63,794 bases of DNA from Ruminococcus sp. (GCA_023663085.1 JAMPIB010000011.1:1-63794); one strand, 5' to 3'; positions 45,972-55,741 are shown, counted from the stretch's first letter. The notes: generated from the sequence alone by a model not told the origin. Program-made: numbers and translations.

Positions 45972-45986
45972 CATCTTATCATTCCC

Positions 45987-47198
45987 TTATAACTTTGTCA
46001 AGCGCTCCACCGCCTCTACCGTATTCTCATAACTGCCAAATGCTGTCAGCCTGAAATAAGTCTCCCCGCTCGGCCCGAATCCGGACCCCGGCGTTCCCAC
46101 CACATTGGCGTTTTCCAGCAGATAATCAAAGAACTCCCAGCTTGTCATGCCTCTCGGCGCCTTTAACCAGATATACGGTGCGTTGACGCCGCCTGAAACA
46201 GTGTAACCCGCTGATTTGAGTCCGTTCAAAATATAAGCCGCATTCTTCATATAATAAGCGACCAGTTCTTTCGTCTCTTTTTTACCCGCTTCGCTGTACA
46301 CCGCTTCTCCCGCTCTCTGGATGATATACGGTGCACCGTTATATTTTGTCCCGTGGCGTCTCGCCCACAGAGAATGCAGAGACACATCCTGCACTTTTAA
46401 CTCCTTGGGGATCACCGTAAATCCTAAGCGCACCCCTGTAAAGCCTGCATTTTTGGAAAAAGAGCGAAGCTCGATCGCACAGGTTCTGGCTCCCTCGCAC
46501 TCATAAATGGTATGCGGCACATCCGCTTCAGATATATAGGCTTCATAAGCCGCATCATAGATGATGACCGAACCGTTTTTATTGGCATAATCCACCCATT
46601 CCTGAAGCTGCGCTTTCGTAACTGTCGAGCCGGTTGGATTATTGGGAAAACATAAGTAGATCAGATCCGGCACTTTCTTCGGCAGTTCCGGTGCAAAATC
46701 ATTCTCCGCCGTACAGGGCATATAAATGACGTCGCTCCAGTTCCCGGACTCCTCGTATACGCCTGTTCTGCCCGCCATAACGTTCGTATCCACATAAACG
46801 GGATATACCGGGTCGCAGACCGCAATCTTATTATCTACGCTGAAAATCTCCTGAATATTGCCGGAATCACATTTCGCTCCGTCAGAAACAAAAATCTCAT
46901 CCGCCTCAATCTGACAGCCTCTCGCCTTATAGTCATTCTCCGCGATCGCCGTTCTTAAAAATTCATATCCAAGATCCGGCGCATATCCACGAAATGTCTT
47001 AGCATCCGCCATCTCATCTACCGCCTTATGCAGCGCACTGATGACCGCCGGAGAAAGCGGCTGTGTCACATCACCGATTCCCAGTCTGATGATCTTTTTA
47101 TCCGGGTTGGCCTCCGTGTAGGCGCTTACTTTTTTGGCAATCGTTGAAAAAAGGTAACTGCCTGGCAGTTTCAAATAATTGTCGTTTACTTTAACCAT
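45987..47198 (-). CDS. dapL: LL-diaminopimelate aminotransferase
   Basis: DapL makes LL-DAP from tetrahydrodipicolinate in one PLP-dependent step, bypassing succinylated or acetylated intermediates. The 403-residue protein shows [49 protein letters not shown] and the PLP lysine in [23 protein letters not shown] precedes the ATG at 47198. It lies just downstream of dapF, the next pathway step. Confidence 0.96.
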   Translation of the reverse strand: MVKVNDNYLKLPGSYLFSTIAKKVSAYTEANPDKKIIRLGIGDVTQPLSPAVISALHKAVDEMADAKTFRGYAPDLGYEFLRTAIAENDYKARGCQIEADEIFVSDGAKCDSGNIQEIFSVDNKIAVCDPVYPVYVDTNVMAGRTGVYEESGNWSDVIYMPCTAENDFAPELPKKVPDLIYLCFPNNPTGSTVTKAQLQEWVDYANKNGSVIIYDAAYEAYISEADVPHTIYECEGARTCAIELRSFSKNAGFTGVRLGFTVIPKELKVQDVSLHSLWARRHGTKYNGAPYIIQRAGEAVYSEAGKKETKELVAYYMKNAAYILNGLKSAGYTVSGGVNAPYIWLKAPRGMTSWEFFDYLLENANVVGTPGSGFGPSGETYFRLTAFGSYENTVEAVERLTKL

Positions 47199-47232
47199 CA
47201 CTTATCCTCCCATTTTCCAGTCTGTGAAAACT

Positions 47233-48081
47233 CTATTCCACACAATAGTTTCCTTCAAAAACAGTTTCCGCCGGGCCTGTCATATAGACCAGATTCTCTG
47301 TTCTATCCCAGGTAATTTCCAGCTCACCACCTAATAGTTTAACAGTAACCGTCTCATCCGTCAAACCATTTAAAATACAGGCGACGACTGTTGCGCAGCA
47401 TCCCGTCCCGCAGGCCAGCGTCTCGCCCGTCCCGCGCTCCCAGACACGCATCTGCACATTCCTTCTGTCAATGACTTTCACAAACTCCGTATTCGTTCTT
47501 TTGGGAAAAAGTTCGTGCGTCTCAAAATGCGGCCCTATTTTTTCAATAGCCAGATTTTCCACATCATCCATAAAAACGACCGCATGGGGATTTCCCATTG
47601 ACACACATGTCATTTTATATTCAATATCTTTAACTGTAATCGGTTCCGCTACCATCTTTTCTTTGCCCGCATCTGCAAGCACTGGAATCTTCTGCGGTTC
47701 AAGTACAGGAGAACCCATATTGACTCTGACGATATCCACTTTATCATTTTTTAAAAAAAGTTCCAGATATTTGATCTGACCACAGCTTATGATGCTGATC
47801 TTCGTTTTATCTGTCAGTTTGTTATCATATACGTATTTCGCCACGCAGCGGATGCCGTTCCCGCACATCTCCGCCCTGCTGCCGTCCGCATTGTACATTT
47901 CCATCTCGAAGTCCGCTTCGCTTGTTGGATTGATAAAAATAGCGCCATCGCCGCCGATACCGAAATGCCTGTCACTGATCTTTCTTACCAGTTCAGGTTT
48001 GTCAGCGGAAGGGATGTGCTCGGTGAAACCGTTGATATAGATGTAGTCGTTGCCGCAGCCGTGCATTTTAGTGAATTTCAT
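47233..48081 (-). CDS. dapF: Diaminopimelate epimerase
   Basis: DapF converts LL-DAP to meso-DAP for lysine and peptidoglycan. The two catalytic cysteines are in AEMCGNGIRC and ACGTGCCATVV. ATG 48081 (KFTKMHGCGNDYIY) has a perfect GGAGGT upstream. Length 282 is normal. Forms an operon with dapL. Confidence 0.96.
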   Translation of the reverse strand: MKFTKMHGCGNDYIYINGFTEHIPSADKPELVRKISDRHFGIGGDGAIFINPTSEADFEMEMYNADGSRAEMCGNGIRCVAKYVYDNKLTDKTKISIISCGQIKYLELFLKNDKVDIVRVNMGSPVLEPQKIPVLADAGKEKMVAEPITVKDIEYKMTCVSMGNPHAVVFMDDVENLAIEKIGPHFETHELFPKRTNTEFVKVIDRRNVQMRVWERGTGETLACGTGCCATVVACILNGLTDETVTVKLLGGELEITWDRTENLVYMTGPAETVFEGNYCVE

Positions 48082-48236
48082 ACGTGGATACCTCCTTTGG
48101 GGATGTTGGTCTTGTCTTGCTATCAATCATATCTGATATGGAAAGACATGAAAAGTACAGTCAGTGTGTATAACTATGCAAAAAGTGCTTTTATGTCTAC
48201 AGCTTTTATTATGGAATAAACTGCTTGTTTTTTCAA

Positions 48237-48250
48237 GGTAAACGGTATAC
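48237..48250. promoter_or_regulatory. Operator-like palindrome upstream of the LacI-family regulator
   Basis: GGTAAACGGTATAC shares GGTAAACGGT with the site at 54386-54399 and has the imperfect palindrome GTAAAC-G-GTATAC typical of LacI-family sites. It lies 36 bases before the regulator start, suggesting autoregulation. Confidence 0.5.
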
Positions 48251-48285
48251 TATGAAGAAAATAAGCAGGATCAGGAGGGATCGTC

Positions 48286-49368
48286 ATGTCCATTACCATC
48301 AAGGATGTCGCCAGAGAAGCCGGCGTTTCTACCGCCACAGTATCCAAAGTGATCAACGGAAAACCTTCCATATCAGACGCTACGAGACAGCATGTATGCC
48401 AGGTGATGGAACGTCTCAATTATCATCCCAACGCGCAGGCCAGTAATTTCGCCCGAAAAAAAACAAACATCATCGTATTTCTCACCGTTACGGAGTCACA
48501 CACCGCTTTTGATAATCCGCATATGTTCGAAATCCTCTGCGGTGCGCAGAGTAAGATCCGGGAAAAAAATTATCATTTCAGCTTCATTGCTTTTCCAAAT
48601 AAAGAAGCGGTCTGCCGGGAGGCTATGAATATCATCAGCAGGAAAGCCGCCGATGGTCTGATCGTACACGGCTCGGCTACTTCGCGTCCTCTCGTTGATT
48701 TTCTGACGGAATCTGCCTTTCCTCACATTATCATCGGACGTCCGCCGTTTTCCAACACCGCCTGCTGGATTGACATCAACAATCACGTCTCCGGCGAGAT
48801 GGCGGCCAAATATCTAAATAGCTGCGGCTACTCCAAAATCGCCTTTATCGGCGGCCCTGCCACGGACGAGATTTCCCGCCACAGACTGAAAGGCTTTACA
48901 TCTTCCATGCAGTTAAAAAAAATGCCTGTACCCGATTCTTTTATCAAGTACGGCAGTTATAGCAAAGCCAGCGGTTTTCAGATGATGGAGGAACTGCTTC
49001 GCGGAAGTTGTCTGCCGGACGCCGTCATTTGCGAAAATAACCAGATCGCTATGGGCGCAGTCAGTGCGATTGAAAAACACGGCATGTCCATTCCGGATGA
49101 CATTGGTGTCATAACTTTTGACGACTATCCGTTATCCCAGCTTATCGACCCGCCGCTTACCGTTGTGGATATTGACGTACACGAAATGGGACGGCAGGCC
49201 GCTTCGATTTTGCTGAAAAAAATCAAAAATCCGCAGCTGCATGTACAATCGTTTGCCACCCTGCCATCCCTGATCGTGCGCTCTTCCTTAAAAAGTCCGC
49301 TATCCGCGCCGATTTTGCCTGTGTCTGTTTCCGCGCCCGCCAAAGATAGTTCCGATATTGTCAGATAG
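48286..49368 (+). CDS. LacI-family transcriptional regulator (maltodextrin locus)
   Basis: A 360-residue regulator with the LacI HTH (ITIKDVAREAGVSTATVSKVINGKPSISDATR), hinge and a sugar-binding core ending IDVHEMGRQAASILLKKI. RBS GGAGG precedes the ATG. It is divergent from dapF and convergent with the GH13 gene; the 3' ends overlap by 8 bases. Location and shared operator motifs suggest it controls the GH13-malEFG operon. Confidence 0.93.
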   Translation: MSITIKDVAREAGVSTATVSKVINGKPSISDATRQHVCQVMERLNYHPNAQASNFARKKTNIIVFLTVTESHTAFDNPHMFEILCGAQSKIREKNYHFSFIAFPNKEAVCREAMNIISRKAADGLIVHGSATSRPLVDFLTESAFPHIIIGRPPFSNTACWIDINNHVSGEMAAKYLNSCGYSKIAFIGGPATDEISRHRLKGFTSSMQLKKMPVPDSFIKYGSYSKASGFQMMEELLRGSCLPDAVICENNQIAMGAVSAIEKHGMSIPDDIGVITFDDYPLSQLIDPPLTVVDIDVHEMGRQAASILLKKIKNPQLHVQSFATLPSLIVRSSLKSPLSAPILPVSVSAPAKDSSDIVR

Positions 49369-51121
49369 CGCTGATAATATAACCGTTTTGTTGAAGAATC
49401 TGCTGCTCATGACCGGATTCCAGAAGAGACACAGCATTCTTTGGAAACTCTATCTTTTGGCTGCGGCCTGCGTTGACCGCTACTAACAGTTTTCCGTTTT
49501 GATTCTCTCTCTCAAAGGCAAACATCCCGCCTCTTATAAACTGCCAGAGCGGACGATACGCCGAATCAGCGCTGATGTATTTTTTTCTGATCTCTATCAA
49601 ATTCCGCACGAAACCGCATTGCGCGCCCTGTATATTCCAGTTCATCCCTTCTCTGTATTCATGCTCGGCGATACCGGTAATCTCCTGTTCATCTCCATAA
49701 AACAGACTGGCCGCTCCGGGCATCATCATCAAAAGGATACAACCAAGCCGCCACCGTGCCGTATCGCCTCCGCACAGAGACAGAAAACGGGGAACATCAT
49801 GGCTGTCCAACAGATTGAGCTGTCCATAGACGATATTGTCCGGATATCTGAGGCGCATCTGCTCAAAACCATAAGCTGCGCCTTCTCCATCGGGTTCTGT
49901 GGCCGTAAGATATTCCTTACATATCCTGCGGAAATCATAATTCATCACCGAATCAAAGGCGTCTCCCCTTAACCACGTTTCCGCATTTTCCCAGACTTCG
50001 CCGATCAGTACCGCCTCAGCGTTTTCTTTTTTTACGGCAGACCGGAACGTCCGCCAGAAGTTACGGTCAATTTCATTGGCCACGTCCAGACGCCAGCCGT
50101 CCACATGGTATTCTCTGACCCAATACGCGCCCACATCCGCAAAATACATCTGCACCTCTCTATCTGAGGTATTGAGTTTGGGCATCTTTCTTTCATATGC
50201 AAAGCAGGTATAACCCGGTATTTCCTCCGCACTCTGCGGCTTTTGTATGGGAAACTCCAGATGATAGAACCACTTGCAATAACGGGAGCCGCTGCCTTTT
50301 TCCAGCACATCCTGAAAAGCAAAAAATTCCCAGCTGCAATGATTGAAGACGCCGTCAATCACAATCTTCATCCCCCGCGCGTGCAATGTGTCCACAAGTT
50401 CGCGAAAATCTCCTTCTGTGCCCATACCGGGATCGATATGGTAATAATCCAGCACGTCATATTTATGGTATTCACCAGCCGTGAAAACAGGATTCAGATA
50501 CAGACAGGTAAAGCCCATCTCCTGTATATAATCCAGATTTTCGGTAATCCCCTTAATCGTGCCCCCGCGTTTTTGACGGCATAACCGTCCATCCGGCAGA
50601 CTCACCTCTTTTCCCTTCCCCTGCAGCATACGCTTTCCGCTGGCAAAGCTGTCCGGGAAAATATTATACACGACCGCCGTCTTAAACCACGCCGGCACGT
50701 CCGCTATCTCTTCTTTTAAAATAAACGGATACTGGTAATATTCGCTCCTGCCATCCACGATATGCTCTCCGATATACTGATCGGCCAGCTGTTTCGTGAA
50801 ACGGTCTGCATAATAATATGTCCATTCGTCATCTTTCATCAGTTTAAAATAATAACAGATGCGGTTATACGGCGACTCCACTCTGGCCTCATAATAATCA
50901 AAATACGCATCTTTCGCACAGATATCCATCGTTATTTTCGTAAATTCTATGGGCGTTTTTTTACATACTCTGTCCGCATAGAAAAGATCGCATTTCGTCA
51001 AGTCGCCCTTTTTCACACGCAGACGGATGGTCAGACTGTATTCCGATCCGGCAAAGGCATACTGCGAAAGCGGGATATGTAAAACCGCGCTGCGCTCTAT
51101 GGTTTTTGTATCGTTTATCAT
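49361..51121 (-). CDS. GH13 alpha-amylase-family enzyme (cyclomaltodextrinase/neopullulanase type)
   Basis: A 586-residue cytoplasmic enzyme. Residues 1-120 form a CBM34-like N-terminal domain, as in maltogenic amylases and neopullulanases. The barrel holds DGVFNHCSW, GWRLDVANE (nucleophile Asp346), LIGEVWE (acid/base Glu375) and LDSHD (Asp442). No signal peptide is seen, so it should split imported maltodextrins or cyclodextrins inside the cell. It overlaps the malG-like gene by 4 bases and is the last gene of the operon. Confidence 0.92.
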   Translation of the reverse strand: MINDTKTIERSAVLHIPLSQYAFAGSEYSLTIRLRVKKGDLTKCDLFYADRVCKKTPIEFTKITMDICAKDAYFDYYEARVESPYNRICYYFKLMKDDEWTYYYADRFTKQLADQYIGEHIVDGRSEYYQYPFILKEEIADVPAWFKTAVVYNIFPDSFASGKRMLQGKGKEVSLPDGRLCRQKRGGTIKGITENLDYIQEMGFTCLYLNPVFTAGEYHKYDVLDYYHIDPGMGTEGDFRELVDTLHARGMKIVIDGVFNHCSWEFFAFQDVLEKGSGSRYCKWFYHLEFPIQKPQSAEEIPGYTCFAYERKMPKLNTSDREVQMYFADVGAYWVREYHVDGWRLDVANEIDRNFWRTFRSAVKKENAEAVLIGEVWENAETWLRGDAFDSVMNYDFRRICKEYLTATEPDGEGAAYGFEQMRLRYPDNIVYGQLNLLDSHDVPRFLSLCGGDTARWRLGCILLMMMPGAASLFYGDEQEITGIAEHEYREGMNWNIQGAQCGFVRNLIEIRKKYISADSAYRPLWQFIRGGMFAFERENQNGKLLVAVNAGRSQKIEFPKNAVSLLESGHEQQILQQNGYIISAI

Positions 51122-51963
51122 CCTTTTACACCCCCTGCCGTAAGTCCCGATACCATATATTTCTGGATGCAGAAAAAGACAATCAGGATGGGAACGGAAA
51201 CAAGAATGGCCGCGGTGGAAAATAACGGCCAGCTCCTGCTGTAATCGTTAGACTGTAGTTGATACAATCCGGCCGCCAGCGTATAGCTGTCCTGACTCAT
51301 CATAAAAGTCGTAGAAAACAAATATTCATTCCAGACAAAAATAAGCACCATCACCGCCGTGACAATAATTGCCGGTCTGGCCAGCGGCAGCACTATTTTA
51401 TAAAGAATCTGTCCGCTCCCTGCGCCATCGATCCTCGCCGCCTCTTCGATTTCCACAGGAATCGTATCAAAATACCCTTTCATGTTCCAGATACTGAAAA
51501 TACACATACTGCCCGCATAGATAATGATCAGACCGATATAGGAATTGAGCAGATGGAAGGTCTTAAAAAGCCGGAACAGCGCAAACATCGACAAAATCTG
51601 CGGGAAAGCGTTTAAGATCAACAATAGTTTCAGCACTTCTTTTCTTCCTTTGAACTGATATCTGGAATAAGCATAGGCCGCGGTTACCGCCGTTCCCATA
51701 GCTAAAACCATAGTGCCGACACTTAAGATAGCCGAATTTTTCAGCCATAATAAGAATGGCTCATCAAAAAGTACCGCCCGGTAATTTTCCAGTGTAATGT
51801 TCTTTGGCAAAAGCGACATCCCCGAACCAAGCGCTGCGCTCCCGCTGCTTAACGACAAAGAGACCGCATACAGGATCGGTATCAGCGTAATAAAACAGAT
51901 CAGGATAAAAAACAGTTCCAGACAGATCAGTCCCAGCCTGTCCGCCATCTTTTTCTTACTCAT
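51118..51963 (-). CDS. MalG-type sugar ABC transporter permease
   Basis: A 281-residue permease with six membrane helices and the EAA loop EIEEAARIDGAGSGQILYKIVLPLARP. The C-terminal FFCIQKYMVSGLTAGGVKG is typical of MalG. It pairs with the MalF-type permease just upstream (10-base gap) and is coupled to the GH13 gene. No ATPase is encoded here; a shared MsmK-type ATPase elsewhere is likely. Confidence 0.93.
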   Translation of the reverse strand: MSKKKMADRLGLICLELFFILICFITLIPILYAVSLSLSSGSAALGSGMSLLPKNITLENYRAVLFDEPFLLWLKNSAILSVGTMVLAMGTAVTAAYAYSRYQFKGRKEVLKLLLILNAFPQILSMFALFRLFKTFHLLNSYIGLIIIYAGSMCIFSIWNMKGYFDTIPVEIEEAARIDGAGSGQILYKIVLPLARPAIIVTAVMVLIFVWNEYLFSTTFMMSQDSYTLAAGLYQLQSNDYSRSWPLFSTAAILVSVPILIVFFCIQKYMVSGLTAGGVKG

Positions 51964-51973
51964 AGGCTCTCCT

Positions 51974-52846
51974 TTACTCCTCGGAAGTTGTCAATGAAAA
52001 AACAATGATAATGCCGAAAATAACAATGGAGACTGCCGAGGAAAGACCATAGTTATTCGATACGAAGGCATTCTGGTGCGCGTAGGTGATGACGGTCTGC
52101 AGCGTCGCTCCCGACAGCGAACCTTTCTGCATCGTTAAAAGGTAGATGATATCAAACTGCTTAAATGTAGTAAATGTCGTCATAATCACAGAAGGCAGCA
52201 GGATCGGGCGGATCGCCGGAACCGTTATGTACAGGTTTTGTTTCCAGAATCCGGCCCCATCCAGTTTGGCGCTTTCATAATAACTCCGATCGACACTCTG
52301 CAGCGCTCCGTCCATCATCATGATCATGAACGGCAGCGCCATCCAGAGATTTAAGACCATGCAGGAAATAAAGGCAGGTACGTTCTGCGAAAGAAAGTTC
52401 CTCTTTTCCAGTCCCAAAGACGACAACACCTGATTCAGAAATCCAAATTCCGTATTGAACATCCCCACCCGCCACAATAAGATTGACACATAGGCCGGCA
52501 TTGCCCAGGGAAACATTAACAACGTCTTATACAGCCTCGCCCGCTTCATCCCCTTTGCATTCAATCCGAGTGCCAGAAAAAAGGCAGCGACAATCTGTAT
52601 CACCATATTGAGAAACGTCCATACGATAGTCGTTAAGAGTGCACTGATAAATCCTGAATCCACCTTTAACAGCGCACGCTTGAAATTCCCCAGTCCGATG
52701 ATCTGATAATCGTCCCAATGATACATATTCATATTCGTCAGCGAGATATATCCTGTATATAAAATGGGAAATACAACAATGACTCCTACCAGAAAAAGGG
52801 CGGGAGTGCTGTATATCCACGGAAGAAATCTGCGTTTATCATTCAT
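51974..52846 (-). CDS. MalF-type sugar ABC transporter permease
   Basis: A 290-residue permease with six membrane helices and EAA-type loop YYESAKLDGAGFWKQNLYITVPAIRP. Short N-terminus and absence of the large periplasmic P2 loop are normal for Gram-positive MalF proteins. AAAAAGGAG lies before the ATG. A hairpin between malE and this gene probably lowers its expression relative to the binding protein. Confidence 0.93.
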   Translation of the reverse strand: MNDKRRFLPWIYSTPALFLVGVIVVFPILYTGYISLTNMNMYHWDDYQIIGLGNFKRALLKVDSGFISALLTTIVWTFLNMVIQIVAAFFLALGLNAKGMKRARLYKTLLMFPWAMPAYVSILLWRVGMFNTEFGFLNQVLSSLGLEKRNFLSQNVPAFISCMVLNLWMALPFMIMMMDGALQSVDRSYYESAKLDGAGFWKQNLYITVPAIRPILLPSVIMTTFTTFKQFDIIYLLTMQKGSLSGATLQTVITYAHQNAFVSNNYGLSSAVSIVIFGIIIVFSLTTSEE

Positions 52847-52863
52847 ATCCTCTGCTCCTTTTT

Positions 52864-52901
52864 GAAAAAGAACTGCGGCGCATATTCATGCCGCCCGCAG
52901 T
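52864..52901 (-). terminator. Intercistronic attenuator between malE-like and malF-like genes
   Basis: ACTGCGGCG (52872-52880) pairs with CGCCCGCAGT (52892-52901) with one bulge; on the minus strand TCTTTTTC follows. Such a partial terminator after a binding-protein gene is common in ABC sugar operons. Confidence 0.65.
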
Positions 52902-52915
52902 CCTTCCTGCATCCG

Positions 52916-54256
52916 CTACTGCATATCCGCAATGGCTGTTTCCGCTTCTTTCTGATATTTGTCAGCCGCCGCATCCAGATCCTCGCCGGATTTGTTCACC
53001 GCCGCCAGAAGAGATTCCGCAGGCCCCCACATAACGCTCATCTCCGGGATATTCGGCATCGGTTCCGCCGTCTCCGCCGTCCGCTTCATAGCCACGATCA
53101 TCTCGTCTCCCGCAACCGCCTCATCATCATATGACTTCTGATTCGCCGGTGCACAGCTTGCTTCTTTGGCCAAAGCTATGCCGACCTCCGGACGTGCCAG
53201 AGCGCTTAAGACTTTTCCGACTGCATCCTCTTTGTTCTCAGCCGCGTGTTTCATAACGCCAACAGCCTGCACGCCGGAATAAGGCGCCAATGCACCGCCG
53301 TCAGGCAGAGTGAAATCTGACAGGGACTTGATCCCTAAGTCTATCCCTGCATCCCTGATACCTGCTACCAGCCACGGGCCGCCGATAATGGCCGCCGCTT
53401 TCTGTTCATTAAATAAAGTCGTTACCGTATTATAATCGCCATCCGCCTGAAGCTGTGCAAACTGCTGATTATAGGCAATGGCCTTTTTTGTGTTTTCATC
53501 ATTTAAGCCGGGAACAGCATCTTTACTAATGATATAACCGCCGAATCCATTGATAAAAGGCGCTACGTTATAAGCCGTAGAATGCTGGTTCACAACTGCA
53601 TAAGTACCTGCCGCCGTATCGGTATGTTCCTGCATATAGGCATACAGTTCGTCTGTTGTATCAGGAACTTCTCCCTCCCACATGTCTTTGTTATACATAA
53701 AGAGCAGCGTTTCAAAATAGATGGGCAGCAGATACTGTTCCTCTTTGTACTGTCCTGCCTGCTTCGTCATATCCAGCATATCCGCATAGACGCTTTCCTC
53801 AACAACATCTGTGATCGGCGCCAGCACACCCATTTCCACAAAAGTACCCAGTGAGTCGTGAGCATACATATAAAGGTCGGGGCCGTTCTCAGCGTCATTG
53901 CCATAAAGCTTGATCTGGTCTGTCAGGCCGCTTCTTTTCTCAAACTTTACCGTGATGCCGTCCGCCGCAAGCGTCTCATTCACCTGCTCTTCAATGACCT
54001 GCATAATGGACTCGTCTCCATCATGCCAGATACTGATCTCCATTGCTTCTGACGGCTCTGTCTCCGCGGCATTATCAGCGGTATTGGCAACTTCTTCTGC
54101 TGCGGCGGTTTCTGTCTCTGCCGTTTCCTGCTGTGCCGTCTCTTCCACCGTCTCGCTTGTTTCTACTGTCGCCGCGCTATCCGGCTGATTCCCGCATCCA
54201 ACAAACAATCCGGAAAGCAGCGCCGCGCAAAGAGTGACTGCTAATTTTCTTTTCAT
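52916..54256 (-). CDS. Maltose/maltodextrin-binding lipoprotein (MalE-like)
   Basis: ATG 54256 follows AAGGAGG and gives KRKLAVTLCAALLSGLFVGCG, a lipoprotein signal with lipobox FVGC. A Thr/Glu/Ala-rich linker of about 45 residues leads to a type I-like solute-binding fold (MEISIWHDGDESIMQVIEEQV, LYMYAHDSLGTFVEMGVLAPI, AAIIGGPWLVAGI). The length is 446 residues. It delivers maltodextrins to the permeases encoded downstream. Confidence 0.92.
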   Translation of the reverse strand: MKRKLAVTLCAALLSGLFVGCGNQPDSAATVETSETVEETAQQETAETETAAAEEVANTADNAAETEPSEAMEISIWHDGDESIMQVIEEQVNETLAADGITVKFEKRSGLTDQIKLYGNDAENGPDLYMYAHDSLGTFVEMGVLAPITDVVEESVYADMLDMTKQAGQYKEEQYLLPIYFETLLFMYNKDMWEGEVPDTTDELYAYMQEHTDTAAGTYAVVNQHSTAYNVAPFINGFGGYIISKDAVPGLNDENTKKAIAYNQQFAQLQADGDYNTVTTLFNEQKAAAIIGGPWLVAGIRDAGIDLGIKSLSDFTLPDGGALAPYSGVQAVGVMKHAAENKEDAVGKVLSALARPEVGIALAKEASCAPANQKSYDDEAVAGDEMIVAMKRTAETAEPMPNIPEMSVMWGPAESLLAAVNKSGEDLDAAADKYQKEAETAIADMQ

Positions 54257-54385
54257 GATATCCTCCTTTTCAAACGATCCTTTAGCGTTTTCTGTTTCGT
54301 AGAGTACGTTGGCTCTGTAAAACCTTTTTATCATAACGATTATCGGAATACAATGAAACGGCGCTTTTTTGACCACGAAAAATTA

Positions 54386-54399
54386 GGTAAACGGTTTCC
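54386..54399. promoter_or_regulatory. Operator-like palindrome upstream of the malE-like gene
   Basis: GGTAAACGGTTTCC contains the palindrome AAAC-G-GTTT and shares GGTAAACGGT with 48237-48250. It lies 130 bases before malE on one side and just before the -35 of the ComB-like gene on the other, so it may influence both. Confidence 0.5.
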
Positions 54400-54410
54400 T
54401 TGAGTGTCTA

Positions 54411-54438
54411 TTGATTTTTCTCCTCATTTCGCTATACT
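54411..54438 (+). promoter_or_regulatory. Promoter of the ComB-like gene
   Basis: TTGATT (54411-54416), 16-base spacer, TATACT (54433-54438), about 70 bases before the ATG at 54509. Confidence 0.65.
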
Positions 54439-54508
54439 TAAGATAACGATACTGCTTGATGGAATAATATTGAAAAATGATATTGAAATCTGAGAAAAGG
54501 AAAAACAT

Positions 54509-55210
54509 ATGTGCAATGTAAATATTCTACACTATATAGAAGGCGCTAAACAGGCAAAGGGACTGACCGTCATTATAGACGTTTTCAGGGCTTTTTCACT
54601 GGAATGTTATTTGTATGATATGGGAGTAAAACAGATACGGCCTGTCGGCACGATAGAAGAAGCATTTTCTCTTAAGACACGCATTGCGGACAGTGTTCTC
54701 GTAGGAGAGCGGCAGGGTAAAAAATGCGAGGGATTTGACTACGGCAATTCACCGTCTTCTATTTTGAAAACGGACGTGGCCGGAAAGACTATCATCCACA
54801 CTACCAGCGCCGGTACGCAGGGAATCGTCAATGCGGTCTGTGCAGAGGAGATCATCACCGGAAGTCTGGTCAACGCAAGGGCTGTGGCCGAATATATTAT
54901 TTCCAGGCAGCCGCAGACTGTCTCTCTTGTGTGCATGGGTAACGGCGGCGTCAGATTTGCACCGGAGGATGCGCTGTGCGCGGAATATATCAAAAGTATT
55001 CTGGAAGGCCGGGAACTTTCGGACATGGAACAGAGAGTAAACGATCTGAAAAATAATGGCGGTGAGCATTTCTTTGATAAATCCAGACAAAGCATCTTTC
55101 CGGAGGCTGACTTTTATATGTGCATAGAATATGACAAGTTTCCGTTTGTGATCACGATCGACAGGGACGAAACGGGATTTGTGGCGAATTTGCGGAGGGA
55201 AGGTATATGA
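54509..55210 (+). CDS. ComB-like 2-phosphosulfolactate phosphatase family protein
   Basis: A 233-residue protein with the ComB family blocks VIIDVFRAFSLECYLYDMG, VLVGERQGKKCEGFDYGNSP, HTTSAGTQGIVNA and VSLVCMGNGG. Archaeal ComB works in coenzyme M synthesis; in Firmicutes the role of family members is unclear. The active-site acidic residues appear kept. RBS AAAAGGAAA is moderate. It converges with the YoeB-like toxin gene (14-base gap). Confidence 0.85.
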   Translation: MCNVNILHYIEGAKQAKGLTVIIDVFRAFSLECYLYDMGVKQIRPVGTIEEAFSLKTRIADSVLVGERQGKKCEGFDYGNSPSSILKTDVAGKTIIHTTSAGTQGIVNAVCAEEIITGSLVNARAVAEYIISRQPQTVSLVCMGNGGVRFAPEDALCAEYIKSILEGRELSDMEQRVNDLKNNGGEHFFDKSRQSIFPEADFYMCIEYDKFPFVITIDRDETGFVANLRREGI

Positions 55211-55223
55211 TTCCCCAATACTT

Positions 55224-55484
55224 TTAATTCTCATAATGCCCCCTACAGGAAACAATCTCTACCACATCATCACGAATCCTATACACCAGCCTATTCACAT
55301 CATCAATTCTACGGCTCCAAAATCCACTCATATCTCCTTTCAATGGTTCTGGTTTTCCAATACCGTCAAAGTTTCCCCGCTCAATATCTTTCAGCAACAT
55401 ATTAATACGCTTTAACGTCTTTTTATCCTGCACCTGCCAGTAAGTGTAATCCTCCCAAGCCTCGTCAAACCAAATTTTTTTCAT
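55224..55484 (-). CDS. Txe/YoeB-family toxin (mRNA interferase)
   Basis: An 86-residue toxin starting KKIWFDEAWEDYTYWQVQDKK and ending SCRGHYEN, with the conserved Arg in SRRIDDVNRLVYRI and the C-terminal His-Tyr pair typical of YoeB. YoeB enzymes cut mRNA in the ribosomal A site. The start overlaps the antitoxin stop by one base (TAATG). Confidence 0.93.
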   Translation of the reverse strand: MKKIWFDEAWEDYTYWQVQDKKTLKRINMLLKDIERGNFDGIGKPEPLKGDMSGFWSRRIDDVNRLVYRIRDDVVEIVSCRGHYEN

Positions 55485-55741
55485 TAGTCTACCTCAATAA
55501 TATCGTGTTCTACACCCTTTCCGTCATTAAGGGCTTTCACACCTCTACGCAAGTGCTCCATATTACTTTCAGAATAAAACGGATCAATAGATACTTCAAA
55601 CGGAATTCGCTTTTCTCTTGTCATTTTTTTTGCAAATATAGTAATTGCCGTAGTCATATTCATTCCAAGTTCCTGGCAAGTCTGTTCCATACTCTTTTTT
55701 AATTCTTCATCCATACGGATATTTACCAATGTTTGTGCCAT
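55484..55741 (-). CDS. RelB/DinJ-family antitoxin
   Basis: An 85-residue antitoxin starting AQTLVNIRMDEELKKSMEQTCQELGMNMTTAITIFAKKM, a ribbon-helix-helix of the RelB/DinJ type, followed by an acidic C-terminal arm. ATG 55741 has AAGGAGC 9 bases upstream. It normally binds and silences the toxin and represses its own promoter. A DinJ-type antitoxin with a YoeB-type toxin is a mixed pairing compared with E. coli YefM-YoeB. Confidence 0.9.
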   Translation of the reverse strand: MAQTLVNIRMDEELKKSMEQTCQELGMNMTTAITIFAKKMTREKRIPFEVSIDPFYSESNMEHLRRGVKALNDGKGVEHDIIEVD

